DNA of 64,000 bases, taken from CAZYQW01 sp964649825. GTDB lineage: Bacteria; Planctomycetota; B15-G4; JADJEK01. The stretch covers positions 1-64,000 of the forward strand of contig CAZYQW010000081.1 of assembly GCA_964649825.1 (NCBI GenBank), written 5' to 3'. A program made the translations under genes and the position numbers. Shown here one piece after another: positions 1 through 8,299 of this stretch; the first letter of the stretch is position 1, and every line of letters begins with the position of its first letter. The notes under the pieces were generated by a model. The model ran no database searches and was not told the DNA's origin. It saw only the letters and a program-made list of their open reading frames with translations.

Positions 1-151
1 ACGTTTCTCCGGGGCCCTCGTCATCGCTTGCTGCGTTGCTCCTCCTCGACGTATCTCGAATACGCGGTCGTCGTCGCGCCTTGCCAGCGACGACGATGAC
101 CTCCGGATAATCCACCAACAATCTGAATCACACCACTAGAACGAGATGAAC

Positions 152-958
152 TCACGGCGTCTCGCCGAGGAGGTCGATCGTGAGCGGACCGACCGGCGTG
201 GCGGTCGCGAGACGGAGGAGTCGCCGCGGGGCGGCCGCCTCGATCCAGGCGGTCAGGTCGAGCCGCGGCGGTTCGCGATCGCCGGGCGCGCCGGCGCGCC
301 GGCAGGCGAGCGTCAGGCGCTCGGCCGCGGCTGCGACGTCTCCCCGATCGATCCGTTCGAGTGCTGAGTATCGCACGTCGATCGAGTAGATGTGCGCGCC
401 GACGTGGACCGAGAACGAGTCGGCGAGCGTCGCCGTCCAATCGGTCCGCCGCACGTGGAGGAGGAACGAGAGAGGCTCCCATGCGTCGGTTACCTCGTGG
501 AGTCGGACCACGGACTCGCCGGCGTGGCGATAGCGGCTGATGACGAGCCGTTCGGCTTGCTCGAAGTAGAGCATCAGCTCGTGGAGGTCGCCACGGCGGC
601 GCGAGTGAACGCGCGCCCGTCGCGGCTTCAGGGAGCCGGCTTCGATCTCGGCGTCGATCCGCTCATCCAGCTCGAACAGGAAAGCGGCCGGGCCCGCGGT
701 CCGCGCGCGCAGGTCCGCGTGCAGCCGCTCCGGCGCCGCGGGCACGGTGAGCTCGAACTCGATCCGCCCGGCCGGCAGTCCGCAGACCGAGGCCGCATAA
801 GCGAGACGCTCGTCGAGGCAGAACGGCAGCGCCGTCGAATCCGGTGTGACGGGCGTGACGTGCGGAGCGATCGGGATGGCCCGCGGCGGCGCCGAGCAGC
901 CGGTCCCGCACCAGACGAGGGCGGTCAGCCAGATCGCGTCTTCGTTTCGGAGTCGCAC
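152..958 (-). CDS. Putative lipoprotein of unknown function
   Basis: This 268-residue protein begins with a hydrophobic leader (about residues 8-20) ending in GTGC, a loose lipobox, so it is probably exported and lipid-anchored; the lipobox is not canonical. The rest is rich in Arg, Glu and Asp with alternating hydrophobic residues and has no motif I recognise. It is read divergently from the helicase gene that begins 115 bases away, so the short gap must hold both promoters. The 151 bases between its stop and the window edge show no gene. Overlapping frames on the other strand are open because of high GC, but this one has the leader and the expected codon bias. Function unknown. Confidence 0.6.
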   Translation of the reverse strand: MRLRNEDAIWLTALVWCGTGCSAPPRAIPIAPHVTPVTPDSTALPFCLDERLAYAASVCGLPAGRIEFELTVPAAPERLHADLRARTAGPAAFLFELDERIDAEIEAGSLKPRRARVHSRRRGDLHELMLYFEQAERLVISRYRHAGESVVRLHEVTDAWEPLSFLLHVRRTDWTATLADSFSVHVGAHIYSIDVRYSALERIDRGDVAAAAERLTLACRRAGAPGDREPPRLDLTAWIEAAAPRRLLRLATATPVGPLTIDLLGETP

Positions 959-1073
959 GAACCCCTCCGCGGTGAGGGAGCGGCGAGGGCGCGGCCGCGG
1001 GATTCACGGATTCTGCCCTCTTCACTTGTTTCGGCTCGTTCGGTTCCGGATCTTGACGCCGGAGGGTTCGACG

Positions 1074-3344
1074 ATGCTCACGGAACGACTCGACGCGTTC
1101 CTCCGCTCACCGGAGTTCCGGGACGACGTGGTCTACTGCCGCGTCGAGCCGGGGCGGCCGGCGCGTCTCGACCCGCTGCCTCGCTCCATCGATCCGCGCC
1201 TGCTGCGCGCGCTCGCCCTTCACGGCGTCGAGGCCCTCTACTCGCACCAGGCGCGGGCGACCGAGGCGTCGCTTGCGGGCCGCGACGTTGCCGTCGCGAC
1301 CGGAACCGCGTCGGGGAAGAGCCTCTGCTACCAGCTTCCGCTGCTGAACGCGCGGCTCGCCGACCGGGCCGCGACGGCGCTGCTCCTGTTTCCGACGAAG
1401 GCACTCACGCGCGACCAGGTGCTCGGCGTCGCGCGCGTCGCGCATGATGCCGACGACGGAATCGTCGTCGGTACGTACGACGGCGACACGGCGCCGGGCG
1501 AGCGACGCCGTCTGCGCGAAGCAGGGTCGGTCGTCGCGACCAACCCGTACATGCTCCACTCCGGGATCCTGCCCCGCCACGTGCAGTGGGGGCGGTTCTT
1601 CTCTGGCCTCGCGTACGTCGTCCTCGACGAGATGCACGGGTACACCGGAGTCTTCGGGAGCCACGTGGCCAACGTCATCCGCCGGCTCGCTCGGCTCTGC
1701 CGCCACTACGGGAGCGACCCGCGGTTCATCTTCTGTTCGGCCACGATCAAGAACCCCGGCGAACTGGCGCGCTCGCTCCTCGGGCGGCCGGTCGAGGTGG
1801 TCGCCGACGATGGATCGCCACGAGGCGTCAAGCGCTTCGTCCACGTGAACCCGCCGGTCGTGGAACGCGAGCGGTCGCTGCGGCGCAATGTGATCGACGA
1901 GACGCGGCGCGTCGTCCTCCACTTCGCGCCGCGCGGCGTGAAGACGATCCTCTTCGCCGGGTCGCGCAACGCGGTCGAGCTGCTCGTGCGCTACCTGAAG
2001 GAGGACTACGTCGAACGCGGCCTCGATCCGAGCCGGGTGCGCGGGTATCGCGGCGGCTACCTGCCGGATCTTCGCCGGACGATCGAGGAGGAGCTGCGCG
2101 AGGGGGAGCTCGACGTGGTGGTGAGCACGAACGCGCTCGAGCTTGGGATCGACATCGGGGCGCTCGACCTCTGCGTCATCGCCGGGTACCCGCGGGCTCG
2201 CGCGTCGTTCTTCCAGCAGGCGGGTCGAGCCGGACGGCGCACCGCCGAGTCGGCCGTCATCCTCGTCGGTCGTTCCACGCCGCTCGATCAGTACGTGCTC
2301 GAGCACCCGGACTACCTCTACGGGGCGGCGCCCGAGACGGCCGCGATCGATCCCGACAACCTCGTGATCCGCGTGCACCAGATGAAGTGCTCCGCGTTCG
2401 AGCTTCCGTTCAAGGTCGGCGAGCGGTTCGGCGCGGGCGACGGCGAGGACGACACCGGCGCGGTGCTCGAGTTCCTCGCCACCGAGGCGGGGATCCTGCG
2501 GCGGGCGGACGACCGCTTCCTGTGGGCGGCGCGCGGGTCTCCGGCCGAATCCGTGAGCCTCGACGCGAGCGACGTGGACAACGTCGTGATCCACGACGAG
2601 GTCGGAAAGGCGACCCTCGCCGAGATCGACCGTGCCAGCGCACAGGCGATGGTCCATACCGGGGCGATTTACCAGCACGAGGGACGAACCTGGCACGTCT
2701 CCGAGCTCGACTGGGAAGGGAGGGTCGCGCGCGTGCGTCCGGTCGACGTCGACTACTACACCGAGGCGAACGTCGAGGTCGACGTGACGCTCCTGGTAGT
2801 GGACCGTGAGGAGCGCCTCGCGGCGGGCCGTGCGATCCTCTCGGACGTGACCGTGCGGAAGACGGTGACGATGTTCCAGAAGCTCCGGTTCCACACGCGC
2901 GAGAACGTCGGCCGCGGTCCGGTGCACCTTCCGGCCGAGGAACTGGAGACGGACGCGTTCATCGTGATCGTCGACGTCGAGCTCGCGAACCGGGTCGGAC
3001 TCATGCGCGGTGGCAACGCGCGCGCCCTGTATGGTGTGGCCGGGCTGGTGCGTCAGATCGCGCCGCTCTACGTGCGCGCCGCGCCGTCCGACTTCGGTCA
3101 CGCGGCGGAGATCAAGTCGGCGCGGTTCGAGGCTTCGACGATGTACCTGTTCGACGAGCATCCGGGCGGCGTTGGGCTCTGCGAGGCGGTTTTCGACGGT
3201 CGCGTCGAGATCCTCTCGGCGTGCCTCGACGTGCTCGAACGGTGCCGCTGCGGGGAGGGTTGCCCCGGATGCATCGGTCCCGGGAACGGCGGCGCCGCGG
3301 CGAAGCGCATAGCGCGGGACCTGGTGCGAGGGCTCCTGCCGTGA
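1074..3344 (+). CDS. mrfA: DEAD/DEAH-box helicase with C-terminal Cys cluster, MrfA (YprA)-like
   Basis: A superfamily 2 helicase of 756 residues. The Walker A motif TGTASGKS lies near residue 75, the Walker B/DExH motif DEMH near 184, motif III as SAT near 220, and motif VI QQAGRAGRR near 380. The C-terminal third ends with CRCGEGCPGC (about residue 722), the four-cysteine signature of the DUF1998/MrfA family, whose Bacillus member helps excise mitomycin C adducts. The ATG at 1074 is chosen because conserved helicase sequence follows soon after; the frame is open further upstream but that part is low-complexity Arg-rich sequence. The stop overlaps the start of the next gene (GTGA), a nuclease of the MrfB type, so the two are translationally coupled and probably act together. 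Helicase assignment is firm; the repair role is by family. Confidence 0.9.
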   Translation: MLTERLDAFLRSPEFRDDVVYCRVEPGRPARLDPLPRSIDPRLLRALALHGVEALYSHQARATEASLAGRDVAVATGTASGKSLCYQLPLLNARLADRAATALLLFPTKALTRDQVLGVARVAHDADDGIVVGTYDGDTAPGERRRLREAGSVVATNPYMLHSGILPRHVQWGRFFSGLAYVVLDEMHGYTGVFGSHVANVIRRLARLCRHYGSDPRFIFCSATIKNPGELARSLLGRPVEVVADDGSPRGVKRFVHVNPPVVERERSLRRNVIDETRRVVLHFAPRGVKTILFAGSRNAVELLVRYLKEDYVERGLDPSRVRGYRGGYLPDLRRTIEEELREGELDVVVSTNALELGIDIGALDLCVIAGYPRARASFFQQAGRAGRRTAESAVILVGRSTPLDQYVLEHPDYLYGAAPETAAIDPDNLVIRVHQMKCSAFELPFKVGERFGAGDGEDDTGAVLEFLATEAGILRRADDRFLWAARGSPAESVSLDASDVDNVVIHDEVGKATLAEIDRASAQAMVHTGAIYQHEGRTWHVSELDWEGRVARVRPVDVDYYTEANVEVDVTLLVVDREERLAAGRAILSDVTVRKTVTMFQKLRFHTRENVGRGPVHLPAEELETDAFIVIVDVELANRVGLMRGGNARALYGVAGLVRQIAPLYVRAAPSDFGHAAEIKSARFEASTMYLFDEHPGGVGLCEAVFDGRVEILSACLDVLERCRCGEGCPGCIGPGNGGAAAKRIARDLVRGLLP

Positions 3345-4588
3345 GCCTCTACGAGCGCCTGCGTCGGATCGAGGACCGGGCGCGCCGCCGCCGGCCCGAG
3401 GACGACGTCGCGGCCGCGCTCGAGCGGGAGGCGCCGCTTCACGCGTTCGCGTCCGACGACGAGGGCGTCGCCCGGCCGACGTCGATCGAGCACGATACGG
3501 TCGACGGGGTGACGCTGCGTCGCTCGACGTTCGCCCTCGACGCGACCCATGGACGGCATCGTCTCGGGGACGCGCTCGCGTGCGATCCCGTGCGGCTCGC
3601 GGCCGCCGCCCGGATCGGGGGGCGGCTCGACGTCGCCGACGCGGTCTTCCTCGACACGGAGACGACCGACCTCGGATCGGGCGCCGGCGTGTACGTCTTC
3701 CTCGTTGGGTTGCTGTACCTCGACGGAAGGAACGCGACCGTCGAGCAATGGCTGCTCGAGGGGCCCGAGCACGAGCCGGCGTTCCTGGAGCGGGTCGACC
3801 GCTCGCTGACGAGTCGGGGCCACCTCGTGACGTTCTTCGGCAAGTCGTTCGACCGCCACCGCCTCGACGACCGGTTCGACCTCAACTTCCGGCGCCGCCC
3901 GCTCCGCGATCGATCGCACCTCGATCTCTATCACTCGTGCCGGAGGTTGTTCGGCTCCCGGCTGCCGAACGCTCGGCTGCAGACCCTCGAACGCCGGACG
4001 CTCGGGGTGCGGCGCGCCGGCGACCTCTCCGGCGCGGAGTGCCCGGACGCGTACTACGACTATCTCGACGGTGTCGACCGCGAGCGGATGGAGCGCGTCT
4101 TTCGGCACAACCTGATCGACGTGCTGTCGCTGGCGACGCTGACCGCGGCGGTGGGAGACGCCCTCGAGCGACCCACGGACGCGCGCGAGGCGGCGGCGGC
4201 GGGGCTGCTGCTGAGCGACGCGCGCGTGAAGGAGCTCGCGACTCCGCACCTGGAGCGCGCGCTCGCGGAGCTCGAGCCGGAGCGCTTCCGTCTCGACCGG
4301 GACGTCCGGCGCGCGGCGTTCGTCCTCGCGCGCGAGTACCGTCGCGTCGGCCGCGGGCGTGACGCTCTCGACGTGCTCGAGCGCCTCGCGGCGTGCCTCC
4401 CCGGCGATCCCGAGCCGGCTTTGGAGGCGGCGAAGACGGCCGAGCGCACGGTGAAGGACCTGACGGTCGCGATCCGATGGGCCGAGGAGTTGGTCGCGCG
4501 GCTTCGGTGCGCGAGCGGGGGGGCGCGGCTCGCGGGAGAGCGGGACGACGCGGCGCGGCGGCTCGAGCGGCTGAGACGGCGGGAGTGA
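3341..4588 (+). CDS. mrfB: RNase H-like exonuclease with C-terminal TPR-like region, MrfB (YprB)-like
   Basis: This 415-residue protein has a DnaQ/RNase H-like fold: the acidic motif DTETTD near residue 104, FFGKSFDRH near 167, a conserved NARLQTLE segment and a final HNLIDVLSL block that supplies the last acidic residue. The C-terminal 100 residues are helical and Arg/Glu/Leu-rich, resembling the TPR region described for Bacillus MrfB. The GTG start at 3341 overlaps the helicase stop codon by four bases; starts further upstream would run into the helicase C-terminus. In Bacillus the pair removes mitomycin C-type lesions independently of UvrABC. The C-terminal residues are strongly biased toward Arg and Ala, so the TPR assignment there is weaker than the nuclease one. 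Confidence 0.87.
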   Translation: MSLYERLRRIEDRARRRRPEDDVAAALEREAPLHAFASDDEGVARPTSIEHDTVDGVTLRRSTFALDATHGRHRLGDALACDPVRLAAAARIGGRLDVADAVFLDTETTDLGSGAGVYVFLVGLLYLDGRNATVEQWLLEGPEHEPAFLERVDRSLTSRGHLVTFFGKSFDRHRLDDRFDLNFRRRPLRDRSHLDLYHSCRRLFGSRLPNARLQTLERRTLGVRRAGDLSGAECPDAYYDYLDGVDRERMERVFRHNLIDVLSLATLTAAVGDALERPTDAREAAAAGLLLSDARVKELATPHLERALAELEPERFRLDRDVRRAAFVLAREYRRVGRGRDALDVLERLAACLPGDPEPALEAAKTAERTVKDLTVAIRWAEELVARLRCASGGARLAGERDDAARRLERLRRRE

Positions 4589-4614
4589 TCGCGGCGCGGC
4601 CTCCCAGCCGCTCC

Positions 4615-7600
4615 TCACCCGCGCTCGGATGCCTTCTTGAGCGCCGGCCGCGGTCGCCGTCGAAACTCGTTCACGTCCTCGAGCAGCACGTCGATCGCCT
4701 TCGCGAGCTGCGGATCGTCGGCCGGTGCGCGTTCACCGGGGCGCCTCCAGACGACGAAGTGGGGGACGCATCCGTTCTGTTCCATGTCCTGCCCATCGTT
4801 CAGGAGGTACCAGCCGCGGAACGGCATCCGGACCATGCCCATGTCGAGCACGCGACTGCTCCCGGTGCTGATGACGCCGCCCGCCGTCGGAACTCCGACG
4901 AGGCGTCCGCGACCAAGGCTCTTGATGGCGTGCGAGAAGATCTCGGCGTTCGAGAAGCTGTTCTGATCGCACATCACCACGATCGGCTTGCTCCAAGTCG
5001 CGTAGACCCGGCGGTCCTGCGGGTAGCCCGGGCCGCCGCCGCGCGGAACGGTGATCGCGTGCTCGGGCTGGGTCAACGCGGTCAGCAGGTGATCGGTCGT
5101 CGAACCGCCGCCGTTCGATCGAACATCGATGATCAGACCCTCTCGGCCGTAGCCGACCTTGTACAACTCCTCCTCGAACTTGAGGAAGCTCGGCCAGTTC
5201 ATGCCGCGGATGTGGAGATACCCGAGCTTCCCGTCGGTTCGTTCGTCGATGACTCGCCGGTTCTCCTCGATCCAGACGTCGTAGAGGCGCTGGCGCACCG
5301 ACGAGAAGGAGGTCGGCCGGAGCGACACCGTCCGCGCGACGCCATCGTCGCCCCGGACCAACAGCTCGACGTCGCGCGCCGGGTCGCCGTTCAAGACCAG
5401 GGTCGGATCGAGGTCGGGATCGACGGCCATGCCGTCGACCCTGAGGATCACTTCGCCCGGCTCGATCCGCGAGTCGCGCTGGGCGGCCGGCGTGTCAGCG
5501 ATCACGTCCTTCACCATCCAACCGGGCCCCGTGAAGGAGGGGTCGAAGCGGCAGCCGAAGTGGGCGGTCGCCTCGTTCGACGTGCGGTCGCTCGGCGGCG
5601 CGTACCCGTCGCCGAAGATGGAGAACCCGAGGTGGGATCCGTTCAGTTCGCCGAGCATCATGTTCCCGACGTCCGATAGCGCCGCTGTGTCGACGGAGGC
5701 CGCGGCCATCTCGGTGTACTTGTCGCGGATCACGTTCCAGTCGCGATTGCCGAGGCGCTCGTCGTAGAACCCGTCGCGGATCGCGCGCCAGGCGTGCTCG
5801 AACGCGGCGCGGAACCGGTCCCTCGTGGGCTGCTGCTGCCGGACCGAGAACGCGTACGTCGTCACCGCGCCCTTCGCGGTCATGAGGGAGGGGAGCGAGC
5901 TGCTGAACCCGCCGATCTGCTTCGCGGTCCGGAGGATTCGCGCCGACGAGACCGAGGAGCCGGTCAACTTCTTCGGGGTCAGCTCGTCGGGGAACTTCAC
6001 CGTGTACGTGCCGCGGTCGTCCCGCGGAGAGGAGGAGAACGCGAGCGTGGAGTCGTCGATCCAGTACAAGGCGCGCTCGAAAGAGTCCGGCACGGAAATG
6101 CGGTGGATGCGGTCGGCGAGGCGTTCGAAGTCGATCACGACCTGGACCGGCTCGTCCTTCTTCGTCTCCCCGTTCTCCGCGTCCTTCTTCTCCTCGCCCT
6201 CTTCCTTCTCCTTCCCCTCCTTCTCGGAGGCGTCATCGCTCATCGCCTCCTCGTCGGGCTTGCGCGCTCCGCCCTTCCCCTTCTCTTTCTTCTTGCGCTC
6301 CTTCTCCATCTTCTCCAGCGCTTTCTCGAGGCGCCGGTCGCGCGAGTCCTTCTCATTCTCCAGGAGCGGGAGCCAGACGTAGTAGACGTCGACTTCGTCG
6401 TCGTTGCGTCGGCCGGTGAAGGCGATCACTTTCCCGTCGGGCGACCAAACCGGGTCGCCGTCATTGTCCGGGTGCACCGAGACGTTGAACGGCGCACGCG
6501 AGCCGTCGACGGGGACGATCCAAATGTCGCGGTTGAAGTCGTCGTCCTCGCGCGCGAGGACGATCCACTTGCCGTCCGGCGACCAATCGTAATCGGGACG
6601 GTTCCAGGATTCGATGATCACCGTCTCGTTGCCGCCGGACGCGTCGACCGTGACCAGGTCGCCGCGACCGCGAACGAAAGCCAGTCGGTCGCCCTTCGGA
6701 CTGAGCTTCAAGTCGTCCTCGACCGCGTCGTTCGCCGTGATGCGCGTGAGCACGAACTCCTCGTTCTGCCACCAGTACCGCCGCGGGTCCTTGCGCTGGG
6801 CCCGCCAGATGTCGGGCTGGCCGTCGCGTGCGCTGGTGAACAGGATCGCGTCGCCCTTCTGGTCGAACGTCGGCTCGGCCTCGAGCGCGACCGAGTCCGT
6901 GATCTGTCGCGGCTCCTTCAGCTCCGTGTCCATCACCCACAGGTCGCCGCCCGCGATGAAGGCGACTTCGAGTCCGTCGTCGGTCCATGCGGCATCGTCG
7001 GCGCGCGTCAGGGTGCGACGCATCCAATCGTCGCGCCGTGGCTCGCCGGGGTTCGACAGATCGATCTTCTCGGGAGGCGCGTCCTGGGTTGGATCGAGGC
7101 GATACAGATCGAACAGGTGTCGAAAGACGAGGGTGCGGCCGTCGCGCGAGATCGCCGGCCACAGCACGGAGTCATCGTCGAAGCGGGTGAGCTGTCGTCG
7201 CGTGCTCGTCGCGAGGTCGAACGAGTAGAGGTTGAAGGACCCGGCCTGCCGCCCGACGTAGTAGAACCCGGAACCGTCGGCGTTCCACACCGGCGCGCGG
7301 TACCCAGCGTCGTCCCTCAGGAGCTCGTGGAACGTCGAGGTCCCGACGTCGTGGGACCAGATCTGAGTCGCTTGCGAGCCGCGGTAGCCCTTGCGATAGG
7401 TTCCCGTTCCTTCCCGCGTGAACACCACCGTTCGCCCGTCGGGCGAGAACCGGGGCCGGCTGCCGTAATCGTCGAACAGCATGCGATCGGCGACGCGGCG
7501 GCGGCGATCGATGAGGAAAAAGCGCGTCGAGCCGTGCCAGTCATGATCTCGCGAGCCGCGCGCGAGGAGGTGATCCCCGGACGGATGATACTCCTCGAGG

Positions 7601-7929
7601 TCGTAGCCTTCGGTGTGATGCGTGAGCGGCTCGGGGGCGCCGCCGGTGGTGGGCATCACGAAGATCTGGTACGAGCCGCTGCGGTTCGACGTAAAGGCGA
7701 TCTCACGGCCATCGGGCGCGACGCAAGGCTGCCGATCGTCTGCGGCGTCGTACGTCAGTCGCATTGCGTTCCCGCCCTGCGTCGAAGCGGACCAGACGTC
7801 GCCCGCCCATGAGAAGACGAGCATTCGACCGTCGGGGGAGAGAGAGAAGTCTTTCACCATCCGGATCGGCTCGGCGGCACCGGCGGAGGAGAGCAAGGCC
7901 AAGGAGACGAATTGGCGGAGCAAGCGCAT
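4615..7929 (-). CDS. Tricorn-type protease (beta-propeller, PDZ, S41 peptidase)
   Basis: An exported protein of 1104 residues with a signal peptide (residues 1-19). Residues 20-520 carry repeated propeller blades of the WSPDGK/FSPDGR type (TolB/tricorn propellers). A PDZ domain lies near residues 790-880, and the C-terminal S41 domain contains DVRSNGGG and QNSFSNAEIF with the likely nucleophile near S992. A SH pair in GELNGSHLGF near 766 and a Glu near 1049 match the other tricorn catalytic positions. Tricorn proteases cut peptides into short products; bacterial homologues with signal peptides act in the periplasm. Residues about 523-593 form a strikingly charged Lys/Glu insertion between the propeller and protease halves. 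It converges with the mrfAB-like pair, with 26 bases between stops. Substrate unknown. Confidence 0.92.
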   Translation of the reverse strand: MRLLRQFVSLALLSSAGAAEPIRMVKDFSLSPDGRMLVFSWAGDVWSASTQGGNAMRLTYDAADDRQPCVAPDGREIAFTSNRSGSYQIFVMPTTGGAPEPLTHHTEGYDLEEYHPSGDHLLARGSRDHDWHGSTRFFLIDRRRRVADRMLFDDYGSRPRFSPDGRTVVFTREGTGTYRKGYRGSQATQIWSHDVGTSTFHELLRDDAGYRAPVWNADGSGFYYVGRQAGSFNLYSFDLATSTRRQLTRFDDDSVLWPAISRDGRTLVFRHLFDLYRLDPTQDAPPEKIDLSNPGEPRRDDWMRRTLTRADDAAWTDDGLEVAFIAGGDLWVMDTELKEPRQITDSVALEAEPTFDQKGDAILFTSARDGQPDIWRAQRKDPRRYWWQNEEFVLTRITANDAVEDDLKLSPKGDRLAFVRGRGDLVTVDASGGNETVIIESWNRPDYDWSPDGKWIVLAREDDDFNRDIWIVPVDGSRAPFNVSVHPDNDGDPVWSPDGKVIAFTGRRNDDEVDVYYVWLPLLENEKDSRDRRLEKALEKMEKERKKKEKGKGGARKPDEEAMSDDASEKEGKEKEEGEEKKDAENGETKKDEPVQVVIDFERLADRIHRISVPDSFERALYWIDDSTLAFSSSPRDDRGTYTVKFPDELTPKKLTGSSVSSARILRTAKQIGGFSSSLPSLMTAKGAVTTYAFSVRQQQPTRDRFRAAFEHAWRAIRDGFYDERLGNRDWNVIRDKYTEMAAASVDTAALSDVGNMMLGELNGSHLGFSIFGDGYAPPSDRTSNEATAHFGCRFDPSFTGPGWMVKDVIADTPAAQRDSRIEPGEVILRVDGMAVDPDLDPTLVLNGDPARDVELLVRGDDGVARTVSLRPTSFSSVRQRLYDVWIEENRRVIDERTDGKLGYLHIRGMNWPSFLKFEEELYKVGYGREGLIIDVRSNGGGSTTDHLLTALTQPEHAITVPRGGGPGYPQDRRVYATWSKPIVVMCDQNSFSNAEIFSHAIKSLGRGRLVGVPTAGGVISTGSSRVLDMGMVRMPFRGWYLLNDGQDMEQNGCVPHFVVWRRPGERAPADDPQLAKAIDVLLEDVNEFRRRPRPALKKASERG

Positions 7930-8299
7930 CGGGTTGGATCGTTTCGCGGCGGCGTGAAACCGGAGGTTCTACCGAATCGACGGCGCGTTGACCATTCGCG
8001 CCGTTCGGCACGAGCGGGCGACGCGACAGGGACTCGAGATCGAATGGATGTCCCCCGCTCGATCATCGAGTCGTTTCCAAAGGATGCAGGAGACCGTGAT
8101 GCATGAACCCGTCGGACCGTCTGGGAATCGTGACTCGACTCCTGAATCGGGACGGTCAACGAATGAGACGATGCGTCGTCCCGGTCGACCGTTCGACGGC
8201 GATTGACCACCGTTCGTCCCTCGGCTAGCGTCGTGGCACTGCCGAACCCCCCGCCGGACGCCGTCTGCACCCTGCATCCTGCACCTTTGGAGCGTGGCC
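7930..8299. other. Divergent intergenic region, 370 bases
   Basis: This stretch separates the start of the tricorn-type protease gene (minus) from the start of the dihaem propeller gene (plus). Short open frames cross it but none has a ribosome binding site with a recognisable product. A GGAG at 8289-8292 is the probable ribosome binding site of the plus-strand gene. I found no convincing promoter pair, RNA structure or repeat. Confidence 0.5.

Noticed and set aside
7912..8270. Short frames in the 7.9-8.3 kb gap
   Set aside because: No ribosome binding site, no recognisable product, several overlapping frames equally open.
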